Below are positions 11,976 through 24,545 of a stretch of 64,000 nt of DNA, piece after piece. The first letter of the stretch is position 1, and each line of letters begins with the position of its first letter. The DNA is from Haemonchus contortus (lineage: Eukaryota; Nematoda; Chromadorea; Rhabditida; Trichostrongylidae), in the NCBI GenBank assembly GCA_000469685.2, contig LS997567.1:36271505-36335504 (forward strand). The letters are read 5' to 3'. The translations under genes and the position numbers were made by a program. Below the pieces are notes generated by a model. It had not been told where the DNA came from. It saw only the letters and a program-made list of their open reading frames with translations, and ran no database searches.

Positions 11976-14245
11976 CCCACGATGCTACTAATTGTAAGAC
12001 AATAAAAATGAGCCCAGTACCATGAGCGAAGAGAAACCGCAAGTCGACAAAGAATAAGACAATTGGTGAGATGAAAATAGCGATGTTTCCCAGGTGAGGT
12101 AACAAATGTAAATGGAATGCCGATACCTAGCTACCATGTAGGCATTCACTGATGAAACACGTAAGAATGCAGCTGTAATAGTTAATACGTGGTGATAATA
12201 CATAATAATGCGAGAATGCACATAATTCAACACGAATTAAGAGAATTCTTGATATCACAACAGCTAAAAAATCGCTGAAGCATAACTAGAAACGATCCTT
12301 TCGAGAAACTAATTTAGTAAAGGGCATGGAAACGGGAATATCTACAAAAACGGTCAATGGAGTACGCTTATTGAAAGCTGAAATTCGATGATGGGGCAGA
12401 AATGAAAACAATATGCAAGCTGGAAAGCGTGAGCTCAGCGAGAACCATAAGAGGAATCAGTGTAGGATGAGAGGAGAGGGATTCAAATTTTTATATTTTA
12501 TAAAATTAATTAAAATGGACTGGTTGCCAGTGGTCATGGACTCTCCTACTTTGATACAAAAACTCTTAGGAAGGTGACTTCAGAAGGACGGAATTATACC
12601 TGCAGTATACTGAATTTTTACTGGTTAATTTAGTGGAGTAAGCAATATTAAACAAAGGGTTGACAAACATGTTGTGCTCCCTCGAACGTGGGTGTCTTAA
12701 TAGGCGACTAAATTGAATTGCCGGCCATTTTCCAACGACGCTCTTCTGATGAAAATACGAAGTGTTTACCGACTAACGGGGGGAGGATTTGTGAAAAAAA
12801 CGCCATAAAAGCTCGGTACTCTCAATCATGCAATTGAACGTAGTAAATAAAAAACTGGGACACGTCCAAGGTCGTGGCCTACACCGCTACCTTGAGTAAT
12901 GGCAAAAACATCGTAATCATCCATACATAAAAAATATTCTCAAATTACTACACATGAACACCACTTGATCGCGCTATATCTTCTACTTTTATTCACTCTT
13001 TATTTACACTTACTTATGAAGTAAGCTTCATTGATACCTATATTACTTATTTGTACCCAAGCATTACTATTCTGCCGCACTACCACAGCCGACTTATAAC
13101 TGCTCCGACTGGTCCAGAACCTTCTGAGGCTCTGTCTCCATCTGAATGAACCAGTGCATATCGGCCCACCATTGCGATCCGTTCACGAGTAAATGCTTAC
13201 TGGTAACAAAACAAAGTCGATTATTGAGAGGAAACGATAAGTAAAGCCAAATCTGGGGTGAAATTTTTTGAAAACATTTTTAACAAATGAGAATGGTGAA
13301 CACTGGCAGTGATGGAATAACAATGTAACCAGAGTCGCATAATGGAAACCAATATGGTCGGGAGGGGAGATCACCCCGCCACTAATTGAGGGTAACCAAC
13401 TACTTCCGTAGAGCGAATGAAACAGGTTGTTTCGAAGTGGAGCAGAACTCGTTCGACAACTGAGTGCAGTAGAACTTTTTTCAGGGGCTATTGGAGTTCT
13501 GCAAGCTTCTCAGTTGCGTGAGGAAAAATTTCCACAATTTCCGTACAATGAAGCTTCGACGCTTTCCAACTGCTTTTTGTGTCTGGTGGCTGTAGAATTG
13601 GCACTTTCAAAGAATGAGAACTCTCTTAAACTGAGCAATTGTGCGACTTCTGAATCCCAACCGAGCTCCTTTTCATCTGCTTAAAAAAGCTAGTTCAAAA
13701 ACCCATCCCCCCCCCCCACCGCACTCCCTGTTTACGAGAAAATGAAAAGGTTCTCTTTCTTGGACTATAGCCCATTGTGGTCCTTGGTAATTCAATTTTT
13801 GTTGTGTTTTGTTGTGAATCCCCAAAATGGAAGGATGAGAGATGGGGGGAGGGGGGGGGGGGGGGGGAGGTTGGGGAAGCGGAAGCTTCCCATTGCAAAA
13901 AAAGAAAAAGGTACCTATGTCTCCAAAAATCCTCCATGCCAGTTTTCCACGCCTAGTCAACGTTTGCTGTAAATATTTTATAGAAGAGATCGAGTGGTAA
14001 GAGAGAGAGAGAAAGACTAGAGAGAGGAAATTGAAGAGGGAAAAGAGAAGAGCAGAGAGAAAAACACGATAGAAAAGAATCCACCAAGTGATTGAAGATC
14101 GTGAATGATTCAGCATCTGATCATCAAGATTTTAAACTCTCTCGAGGTTTTCCTCTCTCGTCTTCTATGGAGTCAGTGAGGCTGTTACTGCTGTTGTTGT
14201 CAGGGTCGCAAGATCACTCAAATTTACTTATACTTACAGCTGGAA
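11976..14245. repeat. Non-coding; poly-G and purine-rich tracts
   Basis: A C9 tract lies near 13708 and a G-rich tract of about 24 bp at 13844-13867. A purine-rich block (gagagagagagaaag and similar) spans about 14000-14065. The 147-codon minus ORF across these tracts is a product of the simple sequence (a proline run) and is not proposed as a gene. The rest shows no recognisable feature. Confidence 0.45.
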
Positions 14246-14290
14246 GGCACAATTCACGATAATTTTGCAGTATCTAGTTCTAGACGTCTG
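14246..14290 (+). repeat. Isolated TTAA-MITE terminus
   Basis: GGCACAATTCACGATAATTTTG matches the terminal repeat of the TTAA-flanked MITE family. Neither the opposite terminus n​or a matching interior is found nearby, so this is a solitary end of a decayed element. Confidence 0.45.
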
Positions 14291-14480
14291 ATAGAAGTGA
14301 GACCCCAGAATAATGCAAAGTGATGAAGAAAATGCAGAAATCAGCGACTTGAATAAATGTAAAACTTCAAATAATAATTAACATTAGTGGTTGGATGAGA
14401 ATGTGATGAGTAATGCTACGTCAAAGGGGTATTTGAAGGAGCTGTTCAAATTTCGCGCCATTGCTGGGTGCTGCCTGGGT

Positions 14481-14614
14481 GCTTTCATAGTCCGCCGACT
14501 GGGGGACTACTCGGCCTGCGGTATCGATCAAGGTTCAGTTGTAAACAAATGGCAAGCGCCACTACCGGCCAGCGCGCGCGAACGCTCGCGGACGGGCAGG
14601 CGGACTATGAAAGC
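14481..14614. mobile_element. Small GC-rich TIR element, 134 bp
   Basis: A perfect 16-bp inverted repeat bounds it: GCTTTCATAGTCCGCC at 14481-14496 and its reverse complement at 14599-14614, with partial extension outward (gggt / agccc). The interior is GC-rich (ggccagcgcgcgcgaacgc), unlike the AT-rich flanks. It is a single copy in this window, so mobility is inferred from structure alone. Confidence 0.45.
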
Positions 14615-17600
14615 AGCCCCTCCGCGCAAGTCCCAGCACGAATGGTGCAGCATTTACATTTTTGACACCACCCAAGAACTCATCCGCTTTGTATGTGTAA
14701 AACAGCCGAGCCGGTCCCTTTTCCCTTATTACGCTCAATGAGGTGAAGGTTGAGAAATACGTTGTTGTTGAAAATGAAGGAAACGAGGATCCACAAAAGC
14801 AGAATTTCAAAAATTTAACAAAAAAAACCTTTTTTTTCAAATATATCGTTCTACAAGTTTCTTTCGCAACCAACTTGGGCGAGAAAACTAAGGTATTCAT
14901 ACTGCTGATTACAGCAATAGAACAGTTTTTTATGTATTGCACCTAAAGTGCGATGTCAGTGTAAACACTTCGATATCCTGTACGCAGAAGCAATAAAGGG
15001 CACAAAGATCTGAAAAACGAGACAATCTTTTACAGCCAAACGAGACGAAGGGCCCGAGCAACGTGAAGATTATCCTTACACAAAAGTAAAGAAAGAATGC
15101 CACTCGTTGGGTCGCACCAACGTGGCCGAGCATTCGACCTCATGACGAACAAAGAGTTCCGTGGGAAATGGCAAAGTATGAACTTTTTGGGTATGGGTGG
15201 ATACTCCGTTTCAGCATGCGCCTATGAAAACTAAACCCATTCAAAACTATAATACCATTTGAATGAGTATTTGCAAGCACAAGGCTTAGTAGGAGGAGCC
15301 AGTCGATGTACAAAACGAAGCCTTCGTCCCTCCAAGTCAGTTCACTCATCTGGAGTGATGAAAGCCTCGGTTGGCCTTAACGGGAAACTATCCGGGACTC
15401 GATCGCCGGATCTACGTATGGTCCTGCCACGTTGGGACGTAACTCCTATTTCCAATTCGGAAATATGGTCAGTATTCCTGACTGGATTTCGGACCTGGAT
15501 AACAAGGAATGTTGAATCATTCGTACGTAGGTCCCTAGAAAAACAGATCAGGAACGGGTCAGTCGGGCTGATGCAATCATCTGTCACGAACTTGAACACG
15601 CAGGATAGCAAAAAGCAGTTCTGAGAGAATGAGTAGCGTGAACCAACAAAATGTTTAATTACAACTCGTTTATGGAACAGTAAAGTGCATGCGATATCTT
15701 TTAGAATAGCAAAATGGCAGCGAACGGCAGTGAGATGTAGGGGGTGGTGTGAAAGGAACAAACACGTCAATCAAATAAATATTCCATTTGGTCAAAGGCC
15801 GAAGCCATTCCCACGATCATCTGAATCACTCAGCACCAGTTGACGTGGAACGGGCCTGAATCTGCAGAAAAAGATGATCTTCAAGGGAGGCTCCTCAGTG
15901 AAAAACATTCTACGAACGGTGTAACTAAGCCTCAAAGTGGTGCCAGCTTCGCCAGTCCTTTTTCCAGATGAAACGTAAGAGATGATCCAAGATGTGCTGT
16001 CTCAGGGACTTCAAATATCGCTGGGAGAAATCGGGAAAAACACATTAACCGTGCCAGAATGATACAATCTTCTTCTGAGAGAGACTTTACTATACTTTTG
16101 AAAGATAACTGCTAATCGAAAATGATATCAAATGATAAAATAAATCATTCATATCATAATAATTTGATATCAAATGAATAAATGCTCGTTTTCCAGGACA
16201 TTTTCTTTTTCTCCCACTGATGGGTGACTTTTCAGACAAAATTAGCAAAATCGCACAAAATATCCCCTTTAAATCGCCCTTTCTTATCATAACACCTGAG
16301 TTCTACTGATCGAAGACGGAATTCTAACTATGGGCGATTTGTAACGCGTGTGTGTTATTTATCCAGGCCGTTAGTCCCGTTCGTTAGAAGAATAAAACTG
16401 GTTCACTGGTAAGCTGGAATAGCTGTAACGCTTTAATTCGTAGAGTCCTTGCATGTTTATTTTGAATTAGTTTCGATTTTTTTTCGTAAAAAATGGCCGA
16501 TACTGGTCGTTGAATTACTGTAAATGAAGCTCATGTTACAGCCACAGAGTACGTACCAGCTCTCAGCTCAGGTACGGTGTTTACACGATAGAAATTACCT
16601 ACTGTTCTTAACTGTTAATGTTAATTTTCCCAGAGAGGTTTACGAGATTCGAATCCTCTACGTCATAACTTTACTATTCCGATTGATCATTACTTACTCC
16701 TTTTCAACAATGCTGGAATTCAATTCGAGACATGACTATGTTTAGCATTGAAATACATACCTGTTCAGGGCAATCAGATTCGTTAGTTAGAGTACTTCAG
16801 CCTCCTACTGAACACTTTTCTTAGCCGCTTTGATTGCCCAGTCTTGATGCGACCATGCACCCATGAGTGGTTGTGCAAGCCAATTGCCTGAGGGCCAGGG
16901 TTCTCAAAAGTGTGAAAACCCTCAAAACTACGGTAGAGATTATCAAGATATTATGCGAAGAGAAAGGCAATTCAAGAAAAGCAGGGGACTGTAAGAAGGG
17001 ATGAAACTCTTGAACAAGTAAGAAAGGAATATGAAAACGATGTGAACCTTGTCGATAGTTTCATATGAAACGAGGAATCGCTAAAAATAGTTGAAGAGAA
17101 TAGCCGTACTATCCGACAGTGCGATTTCGAAACGACTAAGCGATTTGCGATCGCGAACGCTCCATTTGGATGTTGAGGGCGCGTATGTCGGCTGTTGTGC
17201 GTAGTGAACTGGTCAAGAACATTGTTTCGGAGTAGGAGATAGAGTGGGAGGCCGAGGATGGGGTGAACATCCATTTGAGCGCGGACACACAGTGAAAAAT
17301 AGCACCATCGCCCCACGATTTCAATATGGATCACTTAGCGCATTATCATTCGGAAACCCCCGATCACCTCATCGGTCAACGCTGAACGGTTCCCCTGTTC
17401 AGAGACATGTGAACTGCGTTCAGAATGCACCACACCCGTGTCTGTATCGCGTGTCTGTCACTACGCCACGATCACATTATTCGCGTTTACGATCACGGGA
17501 ACTGTCCACAGTTGTCCCTAGATAATTTCTAGTGAACTATACAAACCGCACCCCCTCCCCCCATGTTGCATCTTTAACCTGTATGAGTCTTACTTACGAT

Positions 17601-17744
17601 TCCTGGTCCGACAGCCCTTTTGGATTTATGTATCACAGGAGAAAAAGACGATTGTTTGGATTGAGCAATCAGTCTAGGGATGGGCAGACATTGACGAAGT
17701 TTTCATTTCAAGAACTGAATTTTATGACATAAAGTCTTAATACC
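14615..17744. other. No recognisable gene; one degenerate SINE trace
   Basis: About 15285-15430 resembles a badly decayed minus-strand SINE (agtcgatgtacaaaa, ctcggttggccttaacggga). The ORF of 121 codons across it is therefore not taken as a gene. I see nothing else. Confidence 0.35.
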
Positions 17745-18022
17745 TTCCATCTTTAACAAGTCCTGTGTTGGGGACGCGCCCCACATTCGACGTCAATTCG
17801 GAATCGTAGGTAGCGTTGTATTGAGTGCGAATGTGGCCCATACAATAAATTGCGGTGTCCAGCCGATGTATAAATCAGTGCTTTTATCTTCCAGATGAGT
17901 CTGGTACCAACTAGTCGATTACCGAAGAATGGAAGGCTCAATTGTGGGCAATACTGATTCAGGATCCGATCCCTTTGACCATGGCGCGATAGCGTGCCAC
18001 TTGTCACTAGACCACGTTTGCC
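17745..18022 (-). mobile_element. tRNA-derived SINE
   Basis: Diverged minus-strand copy. The body (cagccgatgtataaatcagtgc, gtctggtaccaac) and the reversed head (gtgccacttgtcactagacca) are both visible, while the tail is eroded. Confidence 0.6.
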
Positions 18023-18939
18023 CAGAGTTTATTACATAATTTCCATTTACTATTCTCTCCAATGTTCCGAAGTAGCCTGCATATGCAGAACGTTCTTTTT
18101 TTGAAACTGTCAACGGTGTTATCTATATAGACTATAAAAGAAGAAAAAACCAGTTGAGTTACGCCCATCAACGCACATTCATAACCGCTTATCTAACTGT
18201 AAGTTCAGATTTTTCTTGGAGGTTTTACTTTCCTAGGACCGAAGAAAGGCATGTTACCAAGCTGTGAACACCATTTAGTTTCGATAAAACGAATATCGAT
18301 TGATACTGCTTTACCGACCCATATTGATATCAGCGTGAAAGCTTTCCCACAGCTACCTCCTCTCCTCTATTTCCTGAAGGGTTTATTGCCCTATGATTGG
18401 AAAGAATCAAATGGGGTTCGTCGTGTCATGGCTTCAATGTGATTGGGGCATCGATATAGACCATGCCCTTAGACCTCCTATTTCATACCTATTTATTTAC
18501 CGCGCCTACACAGACATTTCACACCTCTCTCGGGCCTACGGGCATTTTGCAGACACAGTCAGAACGACGGTGAAAATGTAGTTGGGGTAGGAGTAGGTGG
18601 GGGGGGGGGGGACATCGCGCCTATCCAACACTGAGGTTCAGAACGAAGAGAAGGAGGAGTAGCACATGGGCTCAAAGACGGTTCCTAGACAGAGTAGCAT
18701 GGTTTTCACCTAGTCCTGGATGGGAGGAGCGCTGGAGTCGGTGATACGATTCCCTCGTTCAAAAGCTATGACGGGGTAAGAATTGAACACTGAACTGGTT
18801 CACCCACCTGGCGTCCGTGTTATCCTAGGGCTTAGGTAAAAAAACATATTTTCCCCGCCCTAAGGAACATTCCTATGCGCCGTAATGGGCTCGTGAAGTC
18901 GAAGAACCCCCATTCTCTGTGCCATAGCGTTTGATGTTG
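18023..18939. other. No gene; poly-G tract
   Basis: A G tract lies near 18600-18611. The stretch up to 18940 may include the 3' untranslated end of the neighbouring minus-strand RTE, but I cannot fix that boundary. Confidence 0.35.
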
Positions 18940-21900
18940 GAGGAGAGTGGTGACACCCAACCACATTTCACTCAGAACGACGTACAAGCAGCAGACGGGC
19001 CTTCGAGCAGGCCCCAGTCACGTCAACATTCGTCCCTGCCGCGAGCTTCAGTGGTCCAATGCATAGTCCTCGCTCGAGGGACAACATAGCACTCCTTTCA
19101 TTCAGTGCATGAAGCCTGACCATCACTGTGGCAACGGTTCTGGTGTTCGCTTGATCTCCCGAAGAATTAAGTCAGTGACCGCGTTGGTCTAGCGGTCACC
19201 ACGATATAGCTCAACGTGTCATCCGGCCCATCTGGTCTTCGATTTCTTGGCGTGAGCAACGCTTTCCTTAAGTTCGCTCGTTGATGGAGCTCGGCACTAT
19301 GAATCCCCTTCCGCAATTGCCTGTGAAGAGAATTCACGAGTCAGTCTTTTCGAAAGCGCGTTGAATGACGCTAACTGCGTGCTCATCCTGATTGTTCGGG
19401 TGCAAATAGCCTATGCGTATGTGAAAAAGGGAAGGTGTCGAGGATGTGGGTGCGGAATCGGATGTTCTTTCTCTTCTTTACTACCCCCTCGATATTCTTA
19501 AATGCTCCCTAGACAGCGCCGTCTCTTGTGCCCAGAGTTAGGGCGTTCATCATAATGACTTAGAGAACGAGATACACGTAACCAAACGCATTCGGAGATA
19601 TTCGTTCAGTTTAGCGTAAACTGAGCATCAGATGCCGGACGGCTGCAGGTTCGATGACTCGGATCTCGTCAGGAATGCTCTGAACGAAAGGAATGCCATG
19701 CCTCGTGTTCCTTGACAGAGGACGGTCCATTGGACTACTCTGGTTCGCGATATGGATGAATGGAGGGCCTGCACATTGACGTGTCTGCTTCCTGTACATC
19801 CCTTCCTCATGTATATCTCCTTTGTTAAGTTCAGTCTTGAGCCGATCTTTCCATATTGTGTCGAATCGGCCAGTATTTGTGCCGCCTACCTGATGCTCGG
19901 TGTTATAAGCACGATGTCATCTGCAAGCAGAGGTGATGCAAATAGCGGCAGTCGACCTTCACTCCCAAACCTTCCCATTCCATATGACACACGATGTTCT
20001 TGAGAGCAGCACTGGAAATTCAGACAAATCCGTACTATCCTGCCAAACCACCTCTTCCCGTTGACAACGACTCCCTATATTAGGTTGAGTAAAGAGTTTC
20101 TATCGACTCTTCATTCCTTTTTAGATTCTTTCGTATGACTTCAACCTTCAACTGTCGTCCAAAGCTGTCTGAGAGCTATCGTCTACCACGAATTATTGTA
20201 AGGGCATAATCCTACGACGGTTATCGCAAAGATCTTGAATGCATTCAGAAGAGTTATCGTACCCCAATCCACGGGTGCCTCGTGACGGAACACCTTCAAG
20301 ACTAGCAGTGAAGTGGACTACGACCGAGGAAGGTTTTACGGTGTCGTCGGTGAGCATTCCCATGGTATGCTCTACTTTGGTTAACTTGCTGAGGGTTCCA
20401 CCGTTGCAGCAGAGATTTACACTTCTCAGCAACGGAGCTTGGCCGACGTTATTCGAAGGAATCGTCCGAGTAGGGAGATGTTTGCCTTATTCTCGATCGC
20501 ATGTTGCAAAACCGTCTCGTCAGAAAAATATCGAACTTGGGAAGGAAGTGCTGCCCCCTCTCCTCATTTGCCAGGTCTCGCTCCGTCTGATTACTATTCG
20601 CTTTTTGTTCTAATAGATCTTCTTTGCGATAGAAATTTGGATGACTGCTCGGAACTCAAAACTGAGATTTCCAGGTTTTTTGAATCGCGACCGCCGCCGT
20701 TCTTAGCTTCAGGTATTAAAAAACTGCCGGATCGTTACATATATGTTTTGGACAACGATGGAGGCTATATAACTGAATGAGATCTTCTTTCAATGAAAAT
20801 AAGACTTTTTGAAGTGAAGATAAAAACTCGATCAAAACTTCACGCAACCATAGAATGACGAAGTCCTCGTCTGAGGTTGACGTAGAGTCACAATACTTTA
20901 GTGAGTTATACAAGTGTGTGGGGGCGATCGACTGTACAAAACCCTCTGCGAAACAGTGCCTGCCAGCGTGGCTGCCCTCCATCTAGTAGTTTGTCCATCG
21001 TGTTGACTGGCTCGTGTGAGAAGCTTATTGTACAGATAGCAGGCAGATTTCGCCATAGACGTCTGGATCCTATCAGATTTGAGAGCCGAACAATTCTTCA
21101 TCGACGTGATGGCATGCCTAACTTCGGAAGGTACACCCGAAGAGGCCTATCCAAGATGATCGGTAGGCAGGTAGATGTGGCAGTCAAAGAGATCAGAGTA
21201 GAAGTCGTAGATGAACCTCTCCATTGCCCTCCGGGATGCAGTAACAGTTCCGTCAGAGCGACGAAAGAAAATCATCTTGCTCTTATAATTGACGAAGCTC
21301 CGGCGGACTTCGCGGATGCTCTTCCCACATTTCCGGCTTCGTCCATTACTGCTGCTCTTCTCTCCTTCAGATCTTCCTTTATCGCTTCTCTGCATAACAT
21401 TGCAAGTTCGGACATTTACTGATAATTGCCGGTGGCTCGCGCGTTAGCACGCTGACCTATCAGCTCAAGAGTCTTTGACGAGAGAAGTTCCTTAGCTACT
21501 TGTAGGTCTCCTCTTTTCCGGCACTATCGTGAAGATGCTCAACGATCCGTTTGTATTCTTCACCGTATTTCGATAATGAAATTTACCCAAAAACTCGCAA
21601 AAAAAGCGAAGTGGTCCCAGTTGCTAACCTCTTCGCGCTTCTTTTCTTGAACTCCGTAACTCTCCTATCACGCACTGAAATACAGATTCTAGCGCGGAGC
21701 AGACCATTACTGTTCCCGTCGTGTATAACTTCGGAACAACAGCGATGCCAATCAGGCAAAACTTTCGATTGTAGACGATGTGATCCGTTTCATTTGGAAC
21801 TGTCCACCAGAGGATCCAGTGCCCATCGTAAACGAGAGGTTTCCCGGAACTGCGAATCACCATGGATAGGGTGACGATATAAACTCGGACAGTATTGCAC

Positions 21901-22080
21901 TCTTCTCAATCCATTCCGTTCTGTAGTCTGATGTTGTGCTCTTCAGCCGTTTTCTGGGGCTAATCTTAAAATCACCGAACTGCGATTGAGCCACATCTTT
22001 TCAATCGAAAACTTCTATCTTTCAATTTTGGCTGTCAAGCTTTCGTGGGAATCGTTGTTCATGGCTGATTTCGTATTGAC
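18940..22080 (-). mobile_element. RTE-type non-LTR retrotransposon, decayed
   Basis: Broken endonuclease/reverse-transcriptase ORF on the minus strand, N to C from high to low coordinates. An endonuclease remnant starts near 22000 with GDFK (family GDFN), then TDHIVYNRKFC near 21788. The linker GKSIREVRRSF is near 21325 and VPSEVRHAI near 21110. RT pieces FRRGFCTVD (near 20940) and HMEWEGLGVKVD (near 19985) follow, and C-terminal remnants run to about 19000. Many stops and frameshifts mean it is inactive. A mariner splits the RT domain at 20083-20850. Family assignment follows the known order endonuclease, RT, C-terminal extension of RTE elements, and the copy at 23.6 kb aligns with it around the GVRQGD region. 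The 5' end is uncertain. Confidence 0.75.
20083..20850 (+). mobile_element. mariner-family transposon, internally deleted
   Basis: About 770 bp inserted in the RT domain of the RTE. The left end GGTTGAGTAAAGAGTTT and the reverse complement of the right end (GGTTGCGTGAAG) form imperfect terminal inverted repeats, with TA next to both ends, as expected for mariner/Tc1 elements. Inside, the C-terminal part of a mariner transposase is readable on the plus strand: GSTVAAEIYTSQQRSLADVI from about 20390, then LAPSDYY near 20580 and the FFESR…LPDRYIYVLDNDGGYI ending at 20780. The preceding HDNA(R)PH catalytic block has decayed. Full-length mariners are about 1.3 kb, so roughly 500 bp, including the DNA-binding domain, are gone. 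Confidence 0.7.
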
Positions 22081-23585
22081 GAGGACGCCTGGACGCCACC
22101 AATCATCAGGGTTCCCATACTTTCGGCTGTACTACTACCAAATTTGAATGCCCAAGTTCTTATTAACAGATTTCGTTCTCTCTCCGCCTCCTGTACAGTA
22201 GTATATTCGTAACAACCTTCATCAGTGTTCCCATCCTGCAGCCTGTACTGCTCACGAGAGGCAGTTACGAATTACGAACAAGCTCACTCAAACACACGCA
22301 TATAGAGACAAACCAACAGACACACTTCGCGCGTTGTACATAGTAGAATAGGAATGGATCGCGGAGTACTGAGAATCAAAACGTGTTGGTAAGAGGAGCA
22401 CAAACCCTCCTTCTTGGCAAAATCTATGCAAGGGAAGCTTTGGAAAACAAAGGTCACGAACAAGAACAAGATAAACTAATAGAAAACCACATTCGTATCA
22501 ACTCGTACGGACTTTCTGGGCAGGTATTCAGCCAATCTCTTATTCTTGACCCATTGAGTTGCGTAAAAATCAACAGGATCTTTGCCACTGAATAGAGGGA
22601 TTGCACGAGATGCGGACAGCGATTGTTTGTCTGCGCTCCAGGCTTTACCAACGGAGACGCAGGGCCGCCGTCCTGATTGATAGAGCAGACAACATGGGAC
22701 ATAAATGAGCCATTTTACAGAAAGTTTTGTATGAATTCTCGGGATTGATATAAACATAAGCTTTATCGATCAACCCACGATACCAGACGCACTGTTCGAA
22801 CCCTGTGGTTTGAAAGCATAACGCAGCATACCGTTTACGTTCCAATTCACAAAGAAGAATCTTTGAAGGTCAAGAGACTGCCAACGGTGTCAGGAAAAGG
22901 ATGAGATCTAGCACGGACAAAAGCCAAATAAGCCCCCAATTCCGAGATTTTTCTATGTCAATTGTCTTAGGCACTGCAAAGCAAGCTAGGAGAGGGCACG
23001 TCCAACACTGGAGGTATTGTACACTACTGTTTGGCAACGAGCTAGTTGGCTACTAGTGCATGTTTTGCCGTAAGGAGATCGCTCATCGTTTTCTCCTAAT
23101 TGGCCATTTTCTACTCTCTTGGCCACGTTCGCGCAACACATTCCATGCGCTTTGCTGGGTAGAATTTGGCTTCTCCTAAGGAATGTGAAAAGGCGCAGGC
23201 TATGATTGAAATAAAAATATTTCTAGAGGAGTGACAAGATGTTCCATATATTCTGATGTTTTCAACAAGGTTGTCGTGGTGAACAATAAATTCTAGACAA
23301 CTCTACACGATTTTATCAGAATACTGAGAGGAATCTTGTTCGGAAAGAAGTAACATTGCGCACAGTAACTTCTTCGAGTTGTCACTGGAATGTTCACAAT
23401 TGAGTTTTTACTGATTTTAAAAATGTAGGGAGTTACAACTTACTGCTCCGCTTCTCATAAGTTAGGACGCAGGCGTATGTGCTGTGTTACTTATTTACTC
23501 GTCTGGGATCACCTTCATTCACAAGGCTGTATATATGCTTGGTATCACGTCACAATCACAATTTCTCATATTGCCAATCTTTGCC
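22081..23585. other. Unassigned; minus-strand open frames
   Basis: Two overlapping minus-strand frames cover 22476-22845, with a possible donor (CCGTTG|gtaaag) and acceptor (ctattcag|TGGC). I recognise no family. Near 22110-22250 two imperfect direct copies of a ~45-bp stretch (tcaggttccc / cagtgttccc … ctgtact) lie close together. Nothing else is visible. Confidence 0.25.
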
Positions 23586-24545
23586 CACTCCGTGGAAAAC
23601 TAGCAAGACCGTGTTGCTGTATAAAAAAGGAGATCCAGACAACACAGACAATTATCGCCTAATTTGCCTGCTGTCTTTAATGTATAAACTCTTTACACCA
23701 GTCGTTCTTAACAGGATTGGCAGAATATTAGATGAAGGACAGCCGTGCGAGTAAACAGGGTTTTGGAGAGGGTTCAGTACAATCGATCACAGCAACACCG
23801 TTACAAGACTCATTGAAGTATCGCGGGAGTACAAAATGCCGTTATGTCTTACGCTCATCGATTTGAAGAAAACTTTCGACATCGTTGTGACAGAAGCGGC
23901 AATTGGAGCTCTAGGCAACCAGGTTGTTCCTACTCAACATATAAGGTACTTCGTGAGCTCTACGACAACTTCACAACCAGGATTTCACCATTCTACGAGG
24001 AAGCCATTATCAACGTGAAGGGAGGTGTCCGGCAGGGCGATACCATTTCGCCCAAACTTTTCAGTGCCGCTCTCGAGAATATCATGCGTCATATGGAATG
24101 GGAAAGCATGGGAGTGTAGGTCGACGGCCGCTACTTACATCATCTCCGCTTTGCAGATCACATCGTGCTTATAGCACCAAACATCGAGCAGGCGGAACAA
24201 ATTCTCTGTATACGCAAGTACAGAAGAGAATCCGGAGCTCCGAGTTCCGTCGACGAACGAAGATCAGGGATGCCGTTGATTACGCCAAGAGATCGAAGAT
24301 GAGGTGGGCCAACACGCTACGCGATATAGTGACCGTTGGACCAGGGAGGTTACGAACACGGCTGTCAACGAGATGGTCAGACTTCTTCACGTAAGCTCTT
24401 GGCGAAAGGAATGTTTTGCCTCGTGTTCCGCGAGTGAGTACGATTCACTGTACTATACTGGCTCGCGACAGGGACAAATGGAGACGTTGCTGGCGCCCGC
24501 TCGAAGAAACGACTATCAACGGGTGGTGCAGGTGATACATTGATT
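23586..24545 (+). mobile_element. RTE-type retrotransposon fragment
   Basis: 5'-truncated and internally deleted RTE ORF, broken by frameshifts. Readable pieces in order: TSKTVLLYKKGD (near 23604), ILDEGQPCE (near 23727), RT motif A as IDLKKTFD (near 23854), GGVRQGDTISPKLF (near 24022), and the catalytic box as FADHIVLI (near 24150). Family members have FADD, so the second aspartate is lost. Sequence then jumps past several hundred bases to the C-terminal region (RSSEFRRRTKIRDAV near 24235) and ends near 24545. Homology upstream of 23586 is lost abruptly, as expected for 5' truncation during target-primed reverse transcription. Confidence 0.75.

Noticed and set aside
13673..14116. 147-codon minus-strand ORF
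   Set aside because: It depends on poly-C/poly-G and purine tracts that translate to proline and low-complexity runs.
15259..15624. 121-codon plus-strand ORF
   Set aside because: It overlaps a decayed SINE and has no motif.
22476..22845. Minus-strand gene resembling the 32-kb secreted protein
   Set aside because: The resemblance is limited to a GLID string. The rest does not align and exon phases do not join.
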